Assembly (NCBI RefSeq): GCF_002878395.1 | Contig: NC_061115.1 | Span: 51,449,438-51,513,437 of the forward strand | DNA length: 64,000 nt | Direction: 5' to 3' | From: Capsicum annuum | Taxonomy: Eukaryota > Streptophyta > Magnoliopsida > Solanales > Solanaceae | Part shown: one piece after another, positions 47,131-57,453 of the stretch | Position numbering within the stretch: position 1 is the first letter of the stretch | Layout of the letters: each line of letters starts with the position of its first letter | Translations under genes and position numbers: made by a program | The notes under the pieces: generated by a model | What the model was told of the DNA's origin: nothing | Seen by the model: the letters and a program-made list of their open reading frames with translations, nothing else | The model's database searches: none

Positions 47131-47405
47131 AAATTAACATCATTCAAAACTGTAATACAACTTAATCACATCATATGAAAATTCACAATAATTGGACATA
47201 TGACCAAATGAGTAAAAGAAAGAGCTATCGTAGTAAGAACCACTTACTCAGAACAAACCTATGCTTTAGAAAAGTACTTGTTCTCAAACATTACTTGTCC
47301 TAAGACCACTTACAAGCATCACTCCTTCTAATGTCCGTTTGATCATGTGTCCATTGTTGTAGAGTCCCATATGATGCAACTGTTTTACAATGCTTGAATG
47401 ATGTT
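47131..47405. mobile_element. Palindromic miniature element, intact copy
   Basis: The left arm AATTAACATCATTCAAAACTGTAATACA pairs with the right arm ..TGTTTTACAATGCTTGAATGATGTTATT. The centre has ACAAACCTATGC and two inner inverted segments (GTAAGAACCACTTACT and AGACCACTTACAAGC). It is in opposite orientation to the interrupted copy. Confidence 0.8.
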
Positions 47406-47439
47406 ATTTTCCTAATTTAATTTTAATTTTCTCATTTTT

Positions 47440-47760
47440 AGTCATATTTTATTGATTTAGGATTATTACATGTCCTAATACTATTTGATCATTTGTTCAA
47501 TTATTGTGAATGGGCATATGATGTGATTAAATTATTTTTGGAATGCTTGAATAATGTTAATTCCTCTAATTTAATTTAATTTCTTACTTTTAGACATATT
47601 TTAATGATTTAACATTATTACATGTCTCAATACACATTTAATCATGTCTAAAAATGATATGAACACACGAATGATATAACCAAATGGTTTTACAATATTT
47701 GAATAATGTTAATTTTCCTAATTTATTTTGATTATATTTAAGTTTTCCTTTTTAGTCATT
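47440..47760. repeat. Further partial copies of the palindromic element family
   Basis: Two more right-arm-like segments (GGAATGCTTGAATAATGTTAATT near 47550 and TTTTACAATATTTGAATAATGT near 47690), each with TTTTAGWCATATTTTATTGATTTA-like flanks, follow the intact copy. Exact ends are unclear. Confidence 0.55.
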
Positions 47761-47880
47761 ATATTGATTGTCCATATATTTAAATGATCAATTTTAGACT
47801 GCTTTCAAGGTGTATGATAATGAGTGTTTGATTTATAATATATGAGGCAATTTAATATATATTTATCAATTCAGAGTTTG

Positions 47881-47958
47881 GACTTAGCTTATTTAATTTA
47901 TGTCCCTTTAAGTTGCTTGGAGTTAGCTTATTTAATTTATGTCCCTTTAAGTTGTATA
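47881..47958 (+). repeat. 39-bp tandem duplication
   Basis: Two adjacent 39-bp units (47881-47919 and 47920-47958) share TTAGCTTATTTAATTTATGT and CCCTTTAAGTTG and differ at four or five positions. Confidence 0.9.
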
Positions 47959-48569
47959 GGGTGAAGGAAAAACTTATCTATTGAATTTATTTAATTGCAG
48001 TTCATTTAATTTATTCATAATCTTATTCTGAGAAAAAAATTATACTGTCATTATTTATTCTCAAATTAATTGGATCATGCCACCAATTAATGAAGACTCT
48101 CATATCATATAATAAAATATTATTATCATTTTCAAATAGTGTTAAATCATTTATTTTATTTTAGTTAATTAACTTCTTATTTAGCCCAATAGTAGTCTAA
48201 TTTACATAACATATACCTAGTGTCCGTCGATTATTAACAAATGGTGTAGTTTATGATATATGATACACTTCAAGTAGTAGTCTAGTTTATATATATCATG
48301 TTGTCGATTATTGACAAATGACATAGTTGAGCATAAATCATATTTGTGGATAATTTACACAAGTTGATTCATGATATTCTTGTTTTAATCCATTAGACTT
48401 ATGCGAATTGAGGTTTAGATTTGAGATTGAACCGGTAAGAAATCTTTAAAATGTTCATTATTTTAGAGAAAAATCAACATCAACAAAACAAAAAGGGGCA
48501 AAATGAAATAGAAAAAAGCTATTTTTGTCGTTCTTTAAAGATAGTTACTATATGTGGATTTATAGCTGA

Positions 48570-48658
48570 TTGATGCCTAAATTATGAGTGTGGTCTAGTG
48601 ATCTAGCCTAGACAATTCTTGTGATCTAGTTGATGCCTAAATTGGGAGTGTGGTCTAG
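48570..48658 (+). repeat. Duplicated 29-bp segment, 60-bp period
   Basis: TTGATGCCTAAATT(AT/GG)GAGTGTGGTCTAG occurs at 48570-48598 and 48630-48658. The linker also has GATCTAG twice, so the unit is probably about 60 bp. Confidence 0.85.
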
Positions 48659-48659
48659 A

Positions 48660-49417
48660 ATTGATGGCTGACCGATGACTAAAAAATTCAATACAATAAA
48701 TAAGAACAGAAGACTAAATTTGAGAAAAATAATCACATGGACTATTGGAATGAAGTTATGATTGAGGATAATAAAAATGATCTTGTGTATGATCAAAGAT
48801 ATGAATGATAACACCATCAGTATTGTAACTACTGAGGTTAGAATATATGCCGCAAAAGTGGGAGTTTTAATAATAATGTAGACTAACTTGAAAGCTTATA
48901 GATAAAAAAGACTAAAGTGGTGAAGGGCATACCTATTATGGAGTAATTTTCAAATGAGAGGCAAAAATTTTGGTCCAACAAAAAACTTGATAGAAAAGAA
49001 ATATATGAAAGCTTTTAAAGGGGAAATAAATCATTGATTTTCATTTTGACTCAAAAAATTAAATTAAGAAATTGAAAAAAAAGATATCAATATTGTGCTC
49101 AAAATGCTTAAAATCAGAAGATGATCTATTGATAACAACGAATTGAGAATTTTGAGATTGAAGGAGAAGATAAATCTAATGAAAAAATTTTAGAATTTGA
49201 AAAAAAAATAGAAGAAAGTGAAGAGAAAGAATGAGAATGGGGGGAGGGGGGGATCTTAGGAGAATGAGGGATGTAAAGTATTTTAAAAGACAAACTGTAT
49301 GCTTTATAAAATAAACCTATAGGAACTTACAAGTTTTTAAAATAAAATTTAGCCCCCTAATTCCACCACTTTTCTACAAAACCCTAAAAAATAAATGAAA
49401 AGGAAATTAGATATCTA
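48660..49417. other. No recognised feature
   Basis: Purine-rich AT sequence (long GAAAAAAAAG-like runs near 49070-49260). No gene model can be supported. Confidence 0.5.
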
Positions 49418-49540
49418 AACAACAACATACCCCGTGTATTTTCACCTTGTGGGTCTGGAGAGGGTAAAATGTACGCAATCCATATCACTACTTTTGAAAA
49501 AGTGAGAGGTTGTTTCTGATAGACCCCCATCTCAGGACAA
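49418..49540 (-). mobile_element. TS/SolS-type SINE, minus orientation
   Basis: AACAACAACATACCCCGTGTATTTTCACC, then GGGTCTGGAGAGGGTAAAATG, TACGCAATCC and GAGAGGTTGTTTCTGATAGACC is the reverse complement of the TS SINE body found at 3939-4080. The left edge is the short (TTG)n tail. The right (5') edge and target duplication are not resolved. Confidence 0.8.
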
Positions 49541-49642
49541 AAGATAGTAATCAAAGTCATAATAAAATATGAAACATGATGAAATAAAAGAAATAAGACA
49601 CCTACAAAGTAGTATTATACACTATCAAATCTAGAGCACATA

Positions 49643-51793
49643 TGTCACGATCTGAGACTACCCCTAGTCGTAATACGGTACTTAGAGTCACAAGTAACCC
49701 CAAGCTAATTCATGGGATAGAATAAGCTATGATTACTAAAGGAAAGTACCAAAATACTGAGCGGAAGGTAACTAAAATAAACTGATGCTGAATAATAATA
49801 AAGTCAATAGTGATGTTTTCTGAAATACTCGATGATATAGAAAAATATGTCTAACTGTCTGTTTTTCTGAAAGTCTCTAAATCATGACGAGCTGTTGGGA
49901 CAGGCCTCAACTACCTCTAACTGACTGAAATAATGTAATATACTAAAAATAAACAAATGATAGCTAGTCCTCATCTGATGAGGACTCGCCAAGGTTGCAA
50001 CTGAGTAGAACAGGAATGTGCTAAGTGCAGTCTGGGTACTAAGCATCCAAACCTATATTATGAGATAATATAACGCAAAGAAATATACAATCAGTACTTT
50101 GAATGTACTGAGTATACAAGATGAGAAGATAACTGGTATATATAAACTGAACATGAATGCATAAACATGTAAACTGAATACAAGACCATGTACAAACATA
50201 TGCTGAATAATCTGAATAACTGGGTAACTGAATAACTAAATACTGAACACTTAGAAAAGAAAATCTGAACTAAACATAAACTGAAACTAAACTGAGGACT
50301 GTGGAAGCTAAGAATAATTGACATACCCCAATGTGAGCTAATCGAGGTCTAACCTGTGAACCTAGTTAGAAGGGTGTCAGTACCTTGCCAAGAGTACCAA
50401 CACTGGCTGGCGCGAATCCAATAAATTAACTTCCCGAAGGACTAGGGTGTCAGTCCTTTACTGGAGGGTGACCCCTCATAACCTATGGTGGCACCATAGT
50501 TTTGAAACTTAGGGACTTCTACTAAAGGTCTCGGCCCTCAATTGGTGGGTGAACCTTTATCTCTGCGCTTACTCGGTGCTAAGTACTACTCCCAACTGAA
50601 CTATCACTGATAACTAATAACTATTTCACATGATCTGATGATTGATATAGATCAACATGATAATATTCTGAAACTAGCAATATAAACATGATCTTAATGG
50701 CTCATAATATGAAAATTGATATATGCATGACTATCTGGATATCGAGTGATTATAACCCACCAACTTTGACTAATACAACTGAACATGATAATAAATTTTG
50801 GAGCATAATAAAAGGGATTTCACAATTTAAAACCAATAAACTCAACAACTTCATGATAGGTTCATGATTTTGAATGTGGAAAATCACTACTCTTGGGGAA
50901 AGCACATATTCATGGTTTGATTACATACATAAACTGATGAGAGTAAGGAAACTCATATTTGACATAGAACCCAATTCAAGGGGAAGGAATTTTTCTTGAG
51001 TATTTTTGAGTTATTGGGACTCAATGGGTGGAAGGAACCCATTGATGAAATCCCATATACATGAAGTAAATTCCTTGGGAAAATTTTTTAGAACTTGTGC
51101 TAGAACTTGGAGAGCCCTAGTTTGCTTTGGATAAGAAAAGAATCACTTCCTTTTTTCTAAGTGTAATGATTTTGGAGTTTATAAAGTGTTAGGGTAGCTT
51201 TAATCCCTGAATAACTAATGTTGGGGTGCCCAAACAACATGGGTTTGGGATTAAAAGACGGGGATGTACCAAAAAATGCCTTTTAAAATCGTGCAGGGAT
51301 TTCTGATTTCAATCGTTATGACTCACCCAACGACTGGTCACGAGTCATGGTCTGAGTCATGAATTGAGGCCTTGAGGTCTTGGGTTTTTTTTGTTAAGGT
51401 AACGACTCCCTTCCTAACAACTCTTTAGGTCTGATCACGAAGCGTTAGGAGTAGTCGTGATCTGAGATAAGATTTCTGAATTTCTTACTGGTGTGGTAAC
51501 AAATCCACGTGACAACTCGTTATGCTTCATAATGAGTCATGATCTGGACTCGTTATCATACGGACAAAATCTGAGACCTTCACTAGAATGGCAACGACTC
51601 ATACGTAACGACTCGTTATATCTGGTAACGACTCATTGCCTGAGTCATTGTCACTGGTAGTTTGACAGGTTCTTATAAATTGTAACTTTTTGCCACGACA
51701 TCGGATTAAGGCGAGACTAGTGATATTGAAAAGTTAATTTAATGGCCTATGCTTTAATGGATCTAGAGCTTAAAAACTTTGGGTATTATAACA
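49643..51793 (-). mobile_element. Ty3/gypsy LTR, minus orientation
   Basis: On the plus strand it runs TGTCACGATCTGAG to GTATTATAACA. It contains reversed versions of the shared LTR blocks: CCCCAAGCTAATTCATGGG, TTGGGACAGGCCTCAACTACC, GTCCTCATCTGATGAGGAC, AGGGTGTCAGTACC and GCTTACTCGGTGCT. No convincing 5-bp target copy flanks it and no pol is next to it, so it may be a solo LTR or part of a rearranged element. A repeat block with AACGACTCGTTA motifs lies at 51300-51660. Confidence 0.75.
51300..51660 (-). repeat. AACGACTCGTTA-type repeat block in the minus-strand LTR
   Basis: The near-palindromic AACGACTCGTTA, AACGACTCAT, GACTCGTTATC and GAGTCATGATCTG recur about ten times. It lies 133-493 bp from the LTR start, as in the other LTR families, but with a different core sequence. 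Confidence 0.7.
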
Positions 51794-51849
51794 CATCTCA
51801 CCTAAAATGTCATACTAGAAATTTCAACGTATGTGCAAAGTCCTACGAC

Positions 51850-52540
51850 TACTAACAAGGCTACACCAAAGCACTCCTATCAATTAGCTACTCTTCACGC
51901 ACACTCTCTATTTCTCTAACCTAATTTGTGTCCTCCATACCTGCCTATCTAGGGTCATATTCCCAGTAAGCTGTAACTGTTCCATGTCATGTCTAATTAC
52001 CTCCCTCCGGTATTTCTTTGGTCTACCTCTATCCCATTTGAAACCATCCGAAGCCAGTCTTTCACACGTATAAACTATGCATTAGTGCCCCTCTTCATCA
52101 CAAGCCTAAGGAATCTCAACCTCACTTCTCGCATTTGATCCTCCACCAAAGTCACTCCAACCTTCTCCCGAATAGTCTCATTTTTAACCCTATCTCCCTA
52201 GTAAGTCCACACATCCTACACAACATCCCCATTTCCGTCACCTTCAACTTTTGGATGTGAGAGTTCTTCACTGGCCAACACTCTGCTCAATACAGCATGA
52301 CCGACGGAAGTGAGCCTCCATTTCATCCACCCTACCTCAATACGGTGAGTGACATCCTTGTTAATCTCTCAATTCTCCTGAATCATAGACCAAAGATACT
52401 TAAAACTATTCCTCTTACAAACAACCTAGGAATCCATCTTCACTACACCTCATTCTCATGCATCAAGTCACTGAACTTGCATTCCAAATACTCTGTCTTG
52501 GTCCTAGTAAATACTATTGCTATTTATTAAACCTGGCTAA
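51850..52540 (-). pseudogene. LINE (L1-type) ORF2 C-terminal fragment
   Basis: Reading the minus strand, 51900-52330 encodes the well-known end of Solanaceae LINE ORF2 in shifted frames: SEVEIP, CERLASDGFKWDRGRPKKY, REVIRHDMEQLQLTGNMTLD and VWRTQIR. The part to 52540 matches the sequence that precedes it in related copies. The RT catalytic core is not present. The 3' end of the LINE is at the low-coordinate side. A dead fragment. Confidence 0.75.
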
Positions 52541-52956
52541 CTAATGACTAGTAAATGTCATTGCTATTTATTAAAGTTGGTTAACTAAACATTAAACCTA
52601 GTCATAATGGTGGGTTTATGAAGATTTTTGTACAAATATCACGTCGACACAAGGTAGATAAGCACAAGGAACCCACAAATGTTGATTGAATTATCACGTA
52701 ATTCATCCGATCCAATTTATTTTGCTCATGTTACTTGATTTTTTTTTAAAAGGTATTTATTAAGAATTTATTTTACAAAAGTTATTATATTAATTATGTT
52801 TTTAAAAAATTAAATTTGAGTAGTTATTTAATGATAAATTAGTTTTGAAAGAAAAACGATATAATTATCTTGATTTACTAAAATAGATAAGTAAATGAGA
52901 AATTTATTTTTAGTATAAAGGTTAAATAAAATAAAATGGAAGGTGTCTAACTAGTA
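52541..52956. other. No recognised feature
   Basis: AT-rich DNA. A short duplicated TAGTAAATGTCATTGCTATTTATTAAA-like segment (52505-52530 and 52549-52575) is the only structure seen. Confidence 0.5.
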
Positions 52957-53185
52957 CTCCTCTGTTTTAAAATAATTGCCACGTATTATTTTCCAAAAAT
53001 TAATTTAATTACATCCTCAAGCTAATTAGATTATATTAGTTCGATATTCTAAGATTGAAAAGTATTACAGATTACAATTTTCCTCATATCAATATGACAA
53101 AAAAATATATCTTAAAATGTTGATCAAAGTTTAAATCATTTGACTCTTAGAAAATAAATTGTAATAAGTATTTTGGAATGGAGGG
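52957..53185. mobile_element. Stowaway-like miniature element
   Basis: The ends CTCCTCTGTTTTAAAATAATTG and the complement of CCCTCCATTCCAAAATACTTA, flanked by TA on both sides, match the CTCCNTCNGTTTC-type ends of Stowaway elements moved by mariner-like transposases. Confidence 0.75.
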
Positions 53186-53254
53186 TATACTTTCTCCGTC
53201 TAATATTACTTGTCAGTCATATTAAAAATAAATGTCCAGTTTAAAAAAAATTAA

Positions 53255-53490
53255 AAAGAGTCGTTTGGTGTGAGGTATAAGGTATAATAGTTGCACGATA
53301 AAATGAAGGATTATTTTATTCTGTGTTTAGTCAGAGTTATTACTTAGTCTCGAGATTATTTATCCAATTATTTATACCGTAGTGATGGAATAAGTTATCT
53401 CAAATACATGGTAAGATAAGTTATCTCATCGGGATAGTTAATCTCAGGATTATTTATTCCGAAATAACTTATTTCCAACCAAACGACCCT
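53255..53490. mobile_element. Tourist-like miniature element
   Basis: The ends AGAGTCGTTTGG and the complement of CCAAACGACCCT are flanked by TAA on both sides, the target size of PIF/Harbinger transposases. The interior has repeated AATAAGTTATCTCA / GAGATTATTTATCC motifs. Confidence 0.7.
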
Positions 53491-53643
53491 TAAATGTAAC
53501 AATAGAAGAAGTGAGGGAAAAAACTTAATCATACTCGGTTTGTATAACAAATTTATTTTATTTATCATGATTAAATTAATAAAGTAAAATACATGTTAAT
53601 TAATTATGATTAAATAAAAAAATTCTAAACTAAAATAGATGAC

Positions 53644-53646
<3 letters not shown>

Positions 53647-53689
<43 letters not shown>
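53647..53689. repeat. (AT)n microsatellite, about 21 units
   Basis: Uninterrupted AT run. Confidence 0.97.
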
Positions 53690-53690
<1 letters not shown>

Positions 53691-53807
53691 TTGACGCAAA
53701 CACCAATCCGGATAAGTTTTTATCAGAAGTGAGTAGCAACAAAGATTCGGACCTTTGAGCAGCCAATATGCCAAAAGGAACACTCGAATATGCTTCAAAG
53801 TTCCGCA

Positions 53808-54215
53808 AAAAGATTCGGACATTCGCATAATCCCGTAACTTATGCCACTTCTCATCTTCCATGGGACACATTTCTTTCCCCTACCTTTCTCCCCAAATAT
53901 CCCTTCTCTCCCCTCCCACAAACATCTTCTCCTTTACCGCATTTGTCATCACTTACCAATCAAGCAGGTTCTTTCTCTTTTTTCCTCACTTCAATTTCAA
54001 TATTTTTTTTTTTAAAAGAAATCAAAATCCACCCCTCTAATTAATGATAGTATATATTTTTTAAAATTTTGAAATTTTTGGGTCTAATTTCATGCAAAGA
54101 GTGATCCATTGTTTTTTTTTTTCAAGATGTTAATTTGAAATTTGAAGCTAGCAAGTTTAATGTATTAGCCTATTAGGTATTGCATGGACGAATGTTAACG
54201 ACAGACTTGTAAACT
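53808..54215 (+). repeat. Leader-like segment, copy 1
   Basis: Homologous to 56784-57255. Shared blocks in order: AAAAAGATTCGGACATTCG, AACTTATGCCA, TTCCATGGGACACATTTC, CCACAAACATCT, TTCACCGC-like, ACTTACC, AGGTTCTTTC, ATTGCATGG(A/T)CGAA, TTGTAAACTCT. The CT-rich run followed by a CAG|GTTCTTTC donor-like site resembles an untranslated first exon of a plant gene. There is no coding frame. Copy 1 lacks about 70 bp near its end relative to copy 2. Confidence 0.65.
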
Positions 54216-54353
54216 CTTTTTGTCACAAAATAGTTATCAGGTCTACAAGTATTAATGAAAAATTAATTAAAAATATAATTTGATTAATATATTTTTTATT
54301 AATTTTTTAAGTCCTTATATATTTATGTGGTCTTAATTCTAGGAAAACTAATA

Positions 54354-54604
54354 TTCACTCCGTTTCGAAATAAGTGAATTGTTGGGGTATTCATTGGTAT
54401 TTCAAAATAAGTGAATCTTTGAATTTTTTTTTCAAATTTACCCTTATGATTTGATACCCAATTAACTTTTGAAAAGATATTACAAGGTCAATTTTTTTTT
54501 TTTGGGGTAAAAATGAAAAGTTGTATTAAATTTATGTCTTTAATGTTTTTTTCTTAATCTGTGCGCCAAAATTCAATAATTCATTTATTATGAAACGGAG
54601 AGAG
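54354..54604. mobile_element. Stowaway-like miniature element
   Basis: The left end TTCACTCCGTTTCGAAATAA and the complement of the right end CTCTCTCCGTTTCATAATAA are flanked by TA. The interior is AT-rich without a frame. Confidence 0.7.
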
Positions 54605-54609
54605 TATAA

Positions 54610-55982
54610 GAGAAAAGACATTTCCTCCAAACTCATTTTAGCACTTAAACTTAACTTCTGTTTATTTACCTCCTTATCATCTTCAAAGTGTATTTGTTTG
54701 ACCCCTAAAGCTGATGTGACATTTTTTTTAAAAAAAGGGACGCGTTTATTTATTAAAAAAGAAAAAAACCGCATTTTTTAAATTAAAAACTGATATAATC
54801 CCACTTTTTATTTTAATATATATTAAAAAAAAATATTCTTCTTCTCCAATGCCCCCACCCCCCATGGCAACCCACATCCACACCCACACCCTACACTCTT
54901 TTCTTCTCCAATTGATCAAGAACAACAATACTCATTTTCTTTAAACCATCAATTCCTCCATTAACAATCTCATCCATTTTCTTCGACTATTAATTTCTCC
55001 ATTAACAACCTCACCCATTTTCTTCAACCATTAATTCCCCATTAATAATTTCACCCATTTTCTTCAACCATTAATTTCCCCATTAACAATCTTACACACA
55101 TTCTCCATCAACACTTTCAAGATGATAATTAATTGGACACAAGAAGTAATGATTAAGATGTAATAATTCAACATTCTTATATCAAAAAAAGAAAAAAAAT
55201 CACCCTTTAGCTAAAAGCTTTGAAAAAAAATGAAGTTTTTTTTTGGCTTTGTTTTTTTCTGATTTTGAAACCATAATTAACAAACTATGTGATTGGTCTG
55301 AGATCATCATAGCGATTATATTGTTTCAAAACCAAATCTTCAACCCTGACAATCAAAGTTATATTTGCAATTTATCACTATATTTGCTTTGGTCCAAGAC
55401 TATGGAAGAAGAAGACCCACCTTTCTTCTTAAAAAAATGAAGTTTTTTTTTTTTTTTTTTTTTTTTAAAACGATTGAGATTCAATTGGAAAACTAGGGGG
55501 AGTGGGGCGCTGGAAAAGAAGAAGGGGAAACTTGCGTTTGCAGGGTAGGGGGTGAGGGTGAGGTATGGAAGAGGAGAAAGCATAGAGAGGACGGAGTGGG
55601 CGGATGGAGTGGGGGTGTGAAGAAGAAATAAAATAAGGGTGGGGGGTGGGGTGCCTTTTTTATTTAATATATATATTTATATATATATAAATAGTACATA
55701 CATATTTTTTATTTTTTAAAAAAAAATATATAAAAATAATGTATGGGGGATTAACTTTTTTTTAGAAAAATAGTAATTTCTTACGTGGCAATGACGTGGC
55801 ATTGATGTGACGTTGATGTGTAGGCGAGTGTAACACACTCTCCGTTGTGAGAGTGGTATTCAGTTTTGATGGGTAAAAATAATACACTTTAAAGATGTTA
55901 AGGGATAAATAAACAGAACTTTAATTTAAGTGCTAAAGTGAGTGGAGCGAACAAATTTAGGGGGGAAATCATGTCTTTTCTC
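54610..55982. mobile_element. Mutator-like miniature element with long inverted ends (copy 2)
   Basis: The ends GAGAAAAGACATTTCCTCC and the complement of GAGAAAAGACATGATTTCC, followed by CTCAYTTTAGCACTTAAA on both sides, identify the same family as 20302-21138. The 9-bp flanks AGAGTATAA and CTAATATAA agree at six positions, so the target duplication has decayed. At 1373 bp it is longer than copy 1. Near the right end it shares the ACGTGGCATTGAYGT..GTGTAACACACTCTCC block with copy 1's left end. It lies between the two leader-like copies. Confidence 0.8.
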
Positions 55983-56079
55983 CTAATATAAGGGTAAAGT
56001 TGAAAGTAAATAATAAATGTTCTTTAATTTTTTAAACTGACAATTATTTTCGGAGAAAGGACACGAATTCCTAGTGCAG

Positions 56080-56400
56080 AGGGCAGAGGTTGAGGTAGTA
56101 GATTAAAGAAATATTGAAGGGAGATAATTAGACATGGCATGGAGCAAGCCTACCATGATCCTAGATAGAAAAGTGTGGAGAAGACAAATTATAATAAAAG
56201 GATAATAGAAAGAGTACATCATTGCTAGCAGGTAAGAGGGCTTTGTTTTGTTATCCATACTAACTATAGTACTAGAATTGTTTCAGTGTGCTACTATTTA
56301 TCGTATATTAGGTAAGTCTTTTTATGGTATTCTTGAGTGTGGTGATTTTTATTGTTTCTATACAATCTCCCTTTTAAATTATTTTTATTAGTTTGGGTCT
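56080..56400 (+). pseudogene. LINE ORF2 end and 3' tail fragment
   Basis: The plus strand encodes MAWSKPTMILDRKVWRRQI near 56131-56190, the C-terminal end of an L1-type ORF2, preceded by a GRG/R-rich remnant. The following TTGTTTTGTTATCC..GTGCTACTATTTATCG region resembles the 3' untranslated tail of the same LINEs. No RT core. Confidence 0.6.
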
Positions 56401-56783
56401 ATTGAAAATTATTTTTTTATTTTACTTTTAAGATAATAATATTAATGGCATATAATTACATCTATTTAATAAAAATATGCTGAGTATGTTATTATTGTTA
56501 TATAATATTGGACCACTTTTCGATTGACTAATTTGCAAAGATACAGCAACCCAAAGTTCCTAAAAAAGATGGCTAAATAACATAAGTATCAATCTTTTAA
56601 AAATTAATTGCACTCTCTCATTTTTTTAATTATTGCACTCTTTCTTTTTATTAATATATATATAACATAGTCAATATATACATATCATTGTGTGTATATG
56701 TGAAGTTTTTGTAATATATTTAGAGAATTGAAATTTTTTGTAATATTGAAAACATAAGTTGTATATTTATGTAATTTTTAGAA

Positions 56784-57255
56784 AAAAATTCGTACATTCG
56801 AATAAGTCCAAAACTTATGCCAATTTTATTTTTCTTCCATGTGACACATTTCATCTTTTCTCCCTAACCTAATGAATACCTCCTCCTCTCTGTCTCCCCA
56901 CAAACATCTCCTTCACCGCGTTTGCTACTTACCGATTTCACAGGTTCTTTCGATTCCCCTTTCTTGCTCTCTTCAATTTCAAAATTCTTTTTGAAAATTT
57001 AACATCTACCCCTGTAAATAATAATAATTATTTTAAATTCCTCTCACCCCTTTTAATGTTCCTAATTGGAGTCCCATGATGGAGTTATCTATTGTTTTTT
57101 TTTTTTTTTTAATTAGTTTAGAATTGTCAAAATTTTTATTGGGTATTGCATGGTCGAACATTCGGGATGCATTTGATATAGCTTTATGCTCCAATTTGGG
57201 GATTTGACCAGAAACGAAATGGGGTTTTGCTAGGAATTGTAAACTCTCATTCATT
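56784..57255 (+). repeat. Leader-like segment, copy 2
   Basis: See the copy at 53808-54215 for shared blocks. Here the CT-rich stretch CCTCCTCCTCTCTGTCTCCCC is followed by CTTACCGATTTCACAG|GTTCTTTCGATTCC, with a donor-like GT at 56944. A TATA-like GTATATTTATG lies at 56762-56772. It lies 3.4 kb upstream of the gene at 60404 on the same strand and could hold its untranslated first exon; this is inference. Confidence 0.6.
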
Positions 57256-57296
57256 TTGGTTTGGGGGTGGGGTGGGTGGGGGGGGGCGCAGAATAT

Positions 57297-57453
57297 GGGA
57301 ATGTACTTATGTCTAATTGTTTTTTTTTTTCCTAAGCTTTGATGTGTAAAGTAGGGGTTACATGACCGGTTGGTTGGGAATGTACATATGTCTAATTTTT
57401 TTTTTTTCTAAGCTTTGATGTGTAAAGTAGGGGTTTACATGACCGGTTGGTTC
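57297..57453 (+). repeat. 79-bp tandem duplication spanning a hAT element edge
   Basis: Copy 1 at 57297-57375 and copy 2 at 57376-57453 share GGGAATGTAC, TATGTCTAATT, a T-run, CTAAGCTTTGATGTGTAAAG, TAGGGG and TTACATGACCGGTTGGTT. Both copies include the target copy GTGTAAAG plus the first 26 or so bases of the hAT element at 57428, so the duplication occurred after that insertion. Confidence 0.85.

Noticed and set aside
49638..51798. Target duplication for the minus-strand LTR
   Set aside because: ACATA on the left and CATCT on the right do not match in register; I could not define a 5-bp copy.
53596..53921. Minus-strand frames of 91-98 codons with Tyr-Ile repeats
   Set aside because: The central part is the (AT)n microsatellite read as codons; no family motif.
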